Shown here piece by piece: positions 23,259 through 28,550 of a stretch of 28,550 nucleotides of DNA. Origin of the DNA: an uncultured Erysipelotrichaceae bacterium (GTDB taxonomy: Bacteria > Bacillota_I > Bacilli_A > Erysipelotrichales > Coprobacillaceae); the NCBI GenBank assembly GCA_900538465.1, contig UPXV01000031.1, positions 1 through 28,550 of the forward strand, read 5' to 3'. The stretch's first letter is position 1; the number at the start of each line of letters is the position of its first letter. The notes under the pieces are model-generated. The model was not told where the DNA came from. It saw only the letters and a program-made list of their open reading frames with translations, and searched no databases. The translations under genes were made by a program, and so were the position numbers.

Positions 23259-24148
23259 TGAAATATTTAAGTATAGATGCTGGGGGAACTTTTATTAAGT
23301 ATGCCTGGATGGATGAAGATGGACACATCTTACAACAAGGGAAAAAGCCAACACCTTATACATCAAAAGAAGATTTTATGAAGATAATTCGTGAAATCTG
23401 GCAACAATGTGATGATGAAAAAGGTGGAATCGCAATGAGTCTACCAGGAACAATTGATACATCAAAAGGTTATATTTTTCAAGGAGGTTCTTTGACTTAT
23501 CATCATGGATTGGCTTTAAAAGAGTGGTATGAAGAAGTTTTTCAAGTTCCAGTGGAGATTGAAAATGATGCCAGATGTGCAGCAATTGCAGAAATGACAG
23601 CTGGCCATATGCAAGGTATCAATAATGGAATTGTTTTAACTTTTGGCACAGGAGTTGGCGGATGTTTTATTATAAATGGTGAGATTTATAAAGGAACACA
23701 TCTTTTTTCTGGAGAAGTTTCTATGTTGATTTGTGATGATATAAAAGTCAAAGGCATGGATGCTGTGCTAGGACATATTGGTGGGATTGGTCATTTTGTA
23801 AAAAGAGTTTGTGAAGCAAAAAACGTTGATATTACAGATGGAAAAACAGTTTTTGATTGGATTGCCTCAGGCGATGAGATAGCTTTAAAAATCTTTCAAA
23901 AATATTGTTATGATATTGCGATTCAACTCTTTAATATGCAAATTATGTTAGATCCTATGCGTGTTTGTATTGGTGGTGGTGTGAGTGAAAATCCAATTTT
24001 CATTCAGGGTATTCAAACGGCTATGAAGGCTTTTTATGAATCATTACCAGTTGCTATGCCACAATTAGAAATTATGAGTTGTCAATATCATAATGATGCA
24101 AATTTAAAAGGAGCTTTTTACCATTTTATGAAACAAGCAAGAAAGTAA
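23255..24148 (+). CDS. ROK-family kinase (beta-glucoside kinase-like)
   Basis: 297 aa ATP-dependent sugar kinase. P-loop-like SIDAGGTFIKY at the start, catalytic Asp in ENDARCAAIAEM, GTGVGG and the late IGGGVSENP motif are present. The zinc motif of classical ROK glucokinases is missing. BglK-type enzymes phosphorylate cellobiose and other beta-glucosides, which would feed the 6-phospho-beta-glucosidase even without PTS phosphorylation. That is notable in an operon that lacks EIIA and EIIB. The ATGATGA overlap with the GH1 gene indicates coupling. Last gene before a terminator. Confidence 0.87.
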   Translation: MMKYLSIDAGGTFIKYAWMDEDGHILQQGKKPTPYTSKEDFMKIIREIWQQCDDEKGGIAMSLPGTIDTSKGYIFQGGSLTYHHGLALKEWYEEVFQVPVEIENDARCAAIAEMTAGHMQGINNGIVLTFGTGVGGCFIINGEIYKGTHLFSGEVSMLICDDIKVKGMDAVLGHIGGIGHFVKRVCEAKNVDITDGKTVFDWIASGDEIALKIFQKYCYDIAIQLFNMQIMLDPMRVCIGGGVSENPIFIQGIQTAMKAFYESLPVAMPQLEIMSCQYHNDANLKGAFYHFMKQARK

Positions 24149-24168
24149 AAATTCTTGCTTTTTCTTAT
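24135..24168 (+). terminator. Intrinsic terminator of the beta-glucoside operon
   Basis: AAGCAAGAA (24135-24143) pairs with TTCTTGCTT (24152-24160), followed by a T-rich tail. The stem includes the end of the ROK gene. Confidence 0.8.
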
Positions 24169-24179
24169 TTTATTCTTTA

Positions 24180-24188
24180 TGCTATAAT
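24180..24188 (+). promoter_or_regulatory. Extended -10 promoter of the rpiR-like pair
   Basis: TG-C-TATAAT at 24180-24188, about 24 bases before the first regulator gene. No good -35 is seen. Confidence 0.5.
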
Positions 24189-24211
24189 GGAAATAATTGG
24201 GAGGAAAAGTT

Positions 24212-24979
24212 ATGCGTTTAGAAGAATTAATGAATAAAAATTATCATCAACTCAATGAAAACGACCTCTATATATGGCAATATATTTCAAGCCATCGTAA
24301 AGAATGTGAAAAATTATCTATTGATGAATTGGCATCACGTACACATGTTTCTCGAACAACAATCATGCGTTTTGCACAACGTTTAGGTTTAAAAGGATAT
24401 ACAGAATTAAAAGTCTATTTACGTATAGACAATCAAAATCAACAATATAAACAAACAGGTTTAGAACTTGTTTATCAAAAATACCAAAAATATATGAGTG
24501 AAACAAAAGAAAAAGATATGACACGTGTTATTGAACTCATATCAAATGCTAAAAATACCTATGCTTATGGGACTGGAAGTATTCAAAATAATGTTGCTGC
24601 TGAATTAAAACGCTCTTTTTTGATTGTTAATAAAATCTTTTTTACAATTCAGTCAACCAATGAAACAGATGCTTTTGAAGAAATCATCACAAATCAAGAT
24701 TTACTTGTTATTATTTCTTATTCTGGTGAGAATAAACAAGCCATCCAATTTGCCAAAAAAGTAAAAATGAAAGGTGTTCCTCTCATTAGCATCACAGCAA
24801 CTCAAAATAATACTTTATCACATCTTGCTGATGAAGCTTTGTATGTTGATGTTCCGAATATATTAAATCCTTTAGGACCACGTTATGAAGGTTTAGTCAA
24901 TTACTTTGTATTGATTGATTTTATTTTAGTAAAATATATGGATTATCATGAAAGGATGATAGAGAATGACAATCGATGA
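24212..24979 (+). CDS. RpiR/MurR-family regulator 1
   Basis: 255 aa. The N-terminal helix-turn-helix (about residues 35-60, IDELASRTHVSRTTIMRFAQRLGLKG) is the RpiR type. The C-terminal SIS domain (about 105-220) contains the sugar-phosphate loop YGTGSIQNN and VIISYSGEN. Such regulators sense sugar phosphates. An upstream in-frame TTG lies in the ribosome site GGGAGG (24199-24204), so ATG 24212 is the start. It overlaps its paralogue downstream by 14 bases. Likely targets are the sugar operons on either side, including the beta-glucoside genes just upstream. Confidence 0.9.
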   Translation: MRLEELMNKNYHQLNENDLYIWQYISSHRKECEKLSIDELASRTHVSRTTIMRFAQRLGLKGYTELKVYLRIDNQNQQYKQTGLELVYQKYQKYMSETKEKDMTRVIELISNAKNTYAYGTGSIQNNVAAELKRSFLIVNKIFFTIQSTNETDAFEEIITNQDLLVIISYSGENKQAIQFAKKVKMKGVPLISITATQNNTLSHLADEALYVDVPNILNPLGPRYEGLVNYFVLIDFILVKYMDYHERMIENDNR

Positions 24980-25739
24980 TTTGGTTAAATCCCATTATGA
25001 TGAATTAAATGAAAATGATTTGTATATTTGGCAATATATTTTTCACCATAAAACAGCATGTCAAAAAATGTCTATACAACAACTTGCTCATGCTTGTAAT
25101 GTTTCACATACCAGTATTATTCGTTTTGCTAAAAAGATTGGATTAGATGGCTACAGTGAATTAAAAGTTTATTTAAAATGGAGTTTAAATAAGCAATTTG
25201 ATTTTGATAGTCATAGTCTGCATCATGCTTTAGATGAATTAAAAAGGACTTTAGATGTCATGGAAAATAAAGAATTGGATCATATTTTCCATAATATTGA
25301 TAATGCTGGTCGTATTTTCATTTATGGAACAGGTGAAGTTCAAAATAATGCTGCTTTGGAATTTAAAAGAGAGTTTGCTTATCGTCATAAAATCATGCAT
25401 GTTATTGAAGGAAATACAGAATTAGATACTGTTTTAAATAATCTTTTGCCAGATGATTTCTTTATTTTGATTTCGCTTTCTGGCGATAATGAACGTATTG
25501 TAACTTTAGCAAAATATTTACATAAAATGAATATTCAAACACTTGGCATTGCACGACATAAACGCAATCTTTTGTCTCAATATGTCAATGATTATATTGG
25601 ATTTGAAACAAGTGATTTTCATACAGGTTTCCAAGACAAAAGCTATTGTTGTACAGGACATTTTTTCTTGATTGCCAATATGATGTTTTTAAGGTATTTA
25701 GAGTATTGTTCTTTAAAAGAAGAAAAAGTTACTGTTTGA
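24966..25739 (+). CDS. RpiR/MurR-family regulator 2
   Basis: 257 aa, paralogous to the gene before it: both share LNENDLYIWQYI near the N-terminus and the same HTH plus SIS plan. The HTH lies around IQQLAHACNVSHTSIIRFAK; the SIS part has IYGTGEVQNN and LISLSGDNE. The sensor domain differs more than the HTH region, so the two may recognise different sugar phosphates or form heteromers. The start lies inside the end of regulator 1. No terminator follows; the next promoter belongs to ridA. Confidence 0.9.
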   Translation: MTIDDLVKSHYDELNENDLYIWQYIFHHKTACQKMSIQQLAHACNVSHTSIIRFAKKIGLDGYSELKVYLKWSLNKQFDFDSHSLHHALDELKRTLDVMENKELDHIFHNIDNAGRIFIYGTGEVQNNAALEFKREFAYRHKIMHVIEGNTELDTVLNNLLPDDFFILISLSGDNERIVTLAKYLHKMNIQTLGIARHKRNLLSQYVNDYIGFETSDFHTGFQDKSYCCTGHFFLIANMMFLRYLEYCSLKEEKVTV

Positions 25740-25767
25740 TTTTATCGTGGTATCTCTTAACAATATT

Positions 25768-25776
25768 TGATATAAT
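25768..25776 (+). promoter_or_regulatory. Extended -10 promoter of ridA
   Basis: TG-A-TATAAT at 25768-25776, about 30 bases before the ribosome site. Confidence 0.5.
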
Positions 25777-25808
25777 AAAAACATAATGTTAATAAAGGAG
25801 GAATAAAG

Positions 25809-26186
25809 ATGAAAAAAATTGTTAAAACGAATAAAGCACCAGGTGCTATTGGACCATATAGTCAAGGAATTGATTTAGGAAATATGATTTTCTTTTCTGG
25901 ACAAATTCCATTGAATCCAATGACTGGTGAAATGCCTGAAGGGATTAAAGCACAAGCAAAACAAGCATTAGATAATGTGAAAGGTTTATTAGAAAGTCAA
26001 GGATTAGATTTTTCAAACGTTGTCAAAACAACAGTTTTCTTAGATAACATGAATGACTTTAATACAGTGAATGATATCTATGCACAATATTTTGTAGAAC
26101 CATATCCTGCAAGAAGTGCTGTAGAAGTTGCGAAGCTTCCTAAAGGTGCTTTAATAGAGGTAGAAGTCATTGCAGTCAAATCATAA
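25809..26186 (+). CDS. ridA: RidA (YjgF/UK114) enamine/imine deaminase
   Basis: 125 aa cytosolic trimer-forming enzyme that hydrolyses reactive 2-aminoacrylate and other imines released by PLP enzymes. Typical parts: KAPGAIGPYSQGI at the start, IFFSGQIPLNP, and the substrate-binding Arg in YPARSAVEV, followed by GALIEVEVIAV at the end. Length is exactly that of the family. RBS AAAGGAGG is eight bases before ATG 25809. Confidence 0.95.
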   Translation: MKKIVKTNKAPGAIGPYSQGIDLGNMIFFSGQIPLNPMTGEMPEGIKAQAKQALDNVKGLLESQGLDFSNVVKTTVFLDNMNDFNTVNDIYAQYFVEPYPARSAVEVAKLPKGALIEVEVIAVKS

Positions 26187-26511
26187 TCTACCTATTTTTA
26201 TTGAAAACTATGAAGAATGGTTAAGAGTTTATTATGCTGATGGTCATTATGAAATATTAGATGAAAATATTAGAGAACAAGTCAGTGAATATGTCCATCT
26301 TTACAAGTATAAAAATCCAGTAGTTTGGCAGTCTGCTTTGATGCATCCAACACATAATCATAGTGATTGTCAATGTTCATGGATTAATCTTGACTATTTA
26401 GAAGAAAAAGACAATTTATTTATTCGTTTATTAAAACAAAAAGAGCTTTTATCAAAAGCTCAAACAATGTATTTAAAATATAAGAAAGAAATGTTTTTAA
26501 AAGATGGCTAA
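26170..26511 (+). CDS. Unknown 113-aa protein with a His/Cys cluster
   Basis: No family recognised. Soluble, mixed charge, rich in Tyr and Trp. The middle holds MHPTHNHSDCQCSW with His59, His62, His64, Cys67 and Cys69, a plausible metal-binding cluster. The proposed start is TTG 26170 inside the ridA end, with AGAGG at 26156-26160 as ribosome site; no ATG is available upstream of the conserved-looking part. It appears cotranscribed with ridA, and its stop lies in the loop of the terminator hairpin. Confidence 0.65.
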   Translation: MQSNHNLPIFIENYEEWLRVYYADGHYEILDENIREQVSEYVHLYKYKNPVVWQSALMHPTHNHSDCQCSWINLDYLEEKDNLFIRLLKQKELLSKAQTMYLKYKKEMFLKDG

Positions 26512-26525
26512 GCCATCTTTTTTTT
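26500..26525 (+). terminator. Intrinsic terminator of the ridA transcript
   Basis: AAAGATGGC pairs with GCCATCTTT around a three-base loop (26509-26511), followed by T residues. Confidence 0.85.
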
Positions 26526-27363
26526 ATAAAACAATAAGAGCAAATAATCCCATTACAAAACAATAAATAGAAAAATAATTCATTTTACGCTTCTTTAAAA
26601 ATGAGAATAAAAGTTGAAGAGCTAAATAAGTGACAACACCACTGACAATAAAAGCAATCAAATATGGTAACCATAAAGTGGTTAGTGTTGGACTTGCAAT
26701 AAAATCTTTGAGTTTCAAGACAATTGCTCCTAAACTCACAGGCATAAACATAAAGAAAGAAAAATCACGTGCTGTTGTTTGTTCAAGTCCACCTAACATA
26801 CCACCAGTAATTGTTGATCCACTTCGAGAGATACCCGGTAATAAGGCAACAAGTTGAAAACATCCCATACGCAAAGCATCCCATAAGTTTAATTTTCTTT
26901 TGGTACGTTTTCCTTTATATCCATACTTATGAATTAACATTAAAAAGACTGCAGTGATTAAAAGTGTACAACCAACCAATTTGACATTTGAAAAAGCTGT
27001 CTCAATATAATCATTAAAAAGAACCCCACCAATAGCAGCTGGAATTGTTGCTACAATCAACAACATACAGTAACGAAAATCAGGTAATTTTTCATCACGA
27101 CTTTCTTCCTTGAATATGTAACTAAAGAAAGAAACAAATAATCTCGCAATATCTTTTCGATAATAAAACATAATCGCAAGTAAAGAACCTGTATTTACCA
27201 AAACTTCAAAAGTAATATCAGTCGTTGGAAATACCCAACCAAAATGTTCAAAGATATTTTTAAAAATAACCAAATGTCCACTACTAGAAATAGGAATAGG
27301 TTCACTAAATCCTTGAATAGCTCCTAAAATTGCATAGACAATAATATTTTGTAATAAATCCAT
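26524..27363 (-). CDS. uppP: Undecaprenyl-diphosphatase UppP (BacA)
   Basis: 279 aa integral membrane phosphatase that recycles undecaprenyl diphosphate to the monophosphate carrier lipid for peptidoglycan synthesis; overexpression gives bacitracin resistance. Both active-site motifs are visible: QGFSEPIPISSSGHL (canonical form has TEFLP before SSSGH) and LPGISRSGST. Many membrane helices, normal length. The frame extends upstream to 27432, but GAGGTG in the leader positions the start at 27363. A -10 TATAAT lies at 27383-27388 on the minus strand. Confidence 0.93.
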   Translation of the reverse strand: MDLLQNIIVYAILGAIQGFSEPIPISSSGHLVIFKNIFEHFGWVFPTTDITFEVLVNTGSLLAIMFYYRKDIARLFVSFFSYIFKEESRDEKLPDFRYCMLLIVATIPAAIGGVLFNDYIETAFSNVKLVGCTLLITAVFLMLIHKYGYKGKRTKRKLNLWDALRMGCFQLVALLPGISRSGSTITGGMLGGLEQTTARDFSFFMFMPVSLGAIVLKLKDFIASPTLTTLWLPYLIAFIVSGVVTYLALQLLFSFLKKRKMNYFSIYCFVMGLFALIVL

Positions 27364-27476
27364 AATGTCACCTCTTATGTTTATTATATCGGAATTCACA
27401 TAAAAAACATAGAAAGAATTATATTTAATCATTTTTAAGGAATACTAAACATACAATGAAATATAGGGGGTTAATT

Positions 27477-28043
27477 ATGTTTTTAGTCAATTTTGTATAT
27501 GATGATGAGGAATTATTGGAACCCTATGAATGGCAAGAAGATGATTGTTATGAAGAGTTTCATTATCTTCCCATTTATCGAATTCATCAACAAGAATTAC
27601 ATGATTTTATGTATTGTCAATTGCATATACCAGATTATGAAGATAGTATTTTTATTGTTGGTGATGGTCATTATAGTGTTGTTATTGAAATGAGAAATCA
27701 ACAAATCTATCGAAGAGGAACAGTTCTTTTATCTCAAAGAAAGATTATTGATAATATTATGAAGACAGTAGGTTATACTCATTTTGAATATCAAATATTA
27801 GAAGAAGCTTATGAAAAAGAGTTTGGATTAACACGGGAAGAACGTATGAAAAAAATTTGTATTGAAGAAGTTATTGATGAGATATTTGTTGTTCATTATG
27901 AATTATTTTTAGAAATATGTGATCAACTCAATATTCAAGAAGAAGGACCGAGTGAACAATATCTCGCTTTAAAGCATAAGATAGAAAAAGGTTATTCATC
28001 AATGCATGAACTTTTATATAAAGAATTAATACAAAAAGGATAG
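27477..28043 (+). CDS. DUF3603-like protein of unknown function
   Basis: 188 aa, acidic, soluble. The N-terminal WQEDDCYEEFHYLPIYRI part and the stretch FGLTREERMKKICIEEVIDEIF recall DUF3603 (YjbA-like) proteins, in which a similar LTRKERxxKxLL motif follows a Tyr/Glu-rich strand; this is from memory and only moderately sure. The frame begins at ATG 27456, but AGGGGG (27465-27470) lies between it and ATG 27477, which is chosen. It stands alone between divergent uppP and a convergent gene pair. Confidence 0.65.
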   Translation: MFLVNFVYDDEELLEPYEWQEDDCYEEFHYLPIYRIHQQELHDFMYCQLHIPDYEDSIFIVGDGHYSVVIEMRNQQIYRRGTVLLSQRKIIDNIMKTVGYTHFEYQILEEAYEKEFGLTREERMKKICIEEVIDEIFVVHYELFLEICDQLNIQEEGPSEQYLALKHKIEKGYSSMHELLYKELIQKG

Positions 28044-28060
28044 GGAAACCCTATCCACTT
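28038..28060. terminator. Convergent terminator
   Basis: GGATAGGG (28038-28045) pairs with CCCTATCC (28049-28056). The minus-strand side has five T after the stem and the plus side CTTTTC, so it can serve both converging transcripts. Confidence 0.8.
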
Positions 28061-28061
28061 T

Positions 28062-28313
28062 TCATTCTTTTTGAAAATGTTTTTTTAATTCATGAAATGA
28101 CCAATGTTTTTCTGAAATGCCTTGAAAAAGAATATCTAATTCTTCTAAGGAACATTTTTCAATCCAAAGAGGTGCCATTTTGTAATAAGTTAATAAGATT
28201 AATGACTGAATTACTGATATTTTTTCTTTTCTTTTGTTTTCCTTCATTTCTTCTTGAAAGTCTAATGAATAACAGTATTCAATGGTTGGTTCATTGATTG
28301 TCTTATTCTTCAT
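28062..28313 (-). CDS. Small protein resembling the C-terminal module of its upstream neighbour
   Basis: 83 aa, charged and helical. Its segment LDFQEEMKENKRKEK followed by PLWIEKCSLEELDILFQGI parallels VDFQEWHDYDVEYAKKEG and GEWIKECTLEQLDYLSQLI in the partial gene just upstream, so the two share a module. Start ATG at 28313 lies 11 bases inside the upstream gene end, implying coupled translation. Possibly an Rpn-family C-terminal fragment or partner; function unknown. Confidence 0.6.
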   Translation of the reverse strand: MKNKTINEPTIEYCYSLDFQEEMKENKRKEKISVIQSLILLTYYKMAPLWIEKCSLEELDILFQGISEKHWSFHELKKHFQKE

Positions 28314-28550
28314 AGATTTTTCTCTTTAATACTTTTTCTTTTAATTCTTGTGATGAAATATCAGTTATAATCAATTGACTTAAATAGTCTAATTGTTCTA
28401 ACGTACATTCCTTTATCCATTCTCCACTTTGTTGATATTTGATTTGATATTGCAATAGGGCTGTTTCTAACTTTCCTTTACCTAACCCTTCTTTCTTTGC
28501 ATATTCAACATCATAATCATGCCACTCTTGAAAATCTACCTGGACTTGAT
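28303..28550 (-). CDS. 3' part of a probable Rpn-family (PD-(D/E)XK) protein, truncated by the window end
   Basis: 81 codons are visible on the minus strand from 28548 to the TAA at 28303-28305. The visible part has WHDYDVEYAKKEGLGKGK, the kind of Gly/Lys/Glu-rich joint that follows the nuclease domain in Rpn/transposase-31-like proteins, and then a helical tail ending KEKVLKRKIYEE. The catalytic domain would lie outside the window, so the family call is tentative. It overlaps the 83-aa gene by 11 bases. Confidence 0.5.
   Translation of the reverse strand, partial: QVQVDFQEWHDYDVEYAKKEGLGKGKLETALLQYQIKYQQSGEWIKECTLEQLDYLSQLIITDISSQELKEKVLKRKIYEE

Overview
The window looks like chromosomal DNA of a low-GC, AT-rich gut Firmicute. 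The PTS-dominated sugar catabolism, KtrAB, CcpA-type operators, clear Gram-positive Shine-Dalgarno sites and the protein flavour suggest an Erysipelotrichia/Coprobacillaceae-type bacterium. The taxon is inferred from style only; there is no rRNA, tRNA, CRISPR, prophage or complete insertion sequence here.

Layout. 1-4200: the tail of an unknown gene and its terminator, then a Na+/phosphate symporter with a fused PhoU-like domain behind a candidate PHO box, then the K+ uptake pair ktrB-ktrA behind a structured leader that looks like a transcription attenuator. 4270-8260: a complete alpha-glucoside (maltose) PTS operon with EIICB (MalP type), an unknown four-helix membrane protein, GH4 6-phospho-alpha-glucosidase and EIIA, driven by a sigma-A promoter overlapped by a cre site. 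8337-10481: an AlkD-like DNA glycosylase coupled to a SAP/DUF6434 protein, then a membrane-anchored SGNH hydrolase. 10478-15371: an AraC-family regulator divergent from a secreted Gly-heptad repeat protein, then a MupG-like (DUF871) protein paired with a ROK sugar kinase.

15372-16747 has no long gene but is the most unusual stretch. It holds two tandem copies (offset exactly 563 bp) of an apparent Fst/par-like type I toxin-antitoxin locus. Each has a 37-aa hydrophobic peptide gene on the minus strand and a convergent small antisense RNA gene on the plus strand, sharing a bidirectional terminator. The antisense RNA carries a short repeat complementary to the toxin translation-initiation region. 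A DUF4259 gene follows.

17215-25739: a second AraC-family regulator is divergent from a five-gene beta-glucoside operon: a CelB-type EIIC without EIIA or EIIB, an SGNH esterase, a membrane-tethered alpha/beta hydrolase, GH1 6-phospho-beta-glucosidase and a ROK kinase. Most of these genes overlap. Two tandem, paralogous RpiR regulators follow. The gene set suggests uptake and deacylation of an acylated beta-glucoside followed by hydrolysis, but the substrate is inference. 25809-28550: RidA, a small His/Cys-rich protein, UppP, a DUF3603-like protein, and two overlapping minus-strand genes whose C-terminal modules resemble each other and may belong to the Rpn nuclease family.
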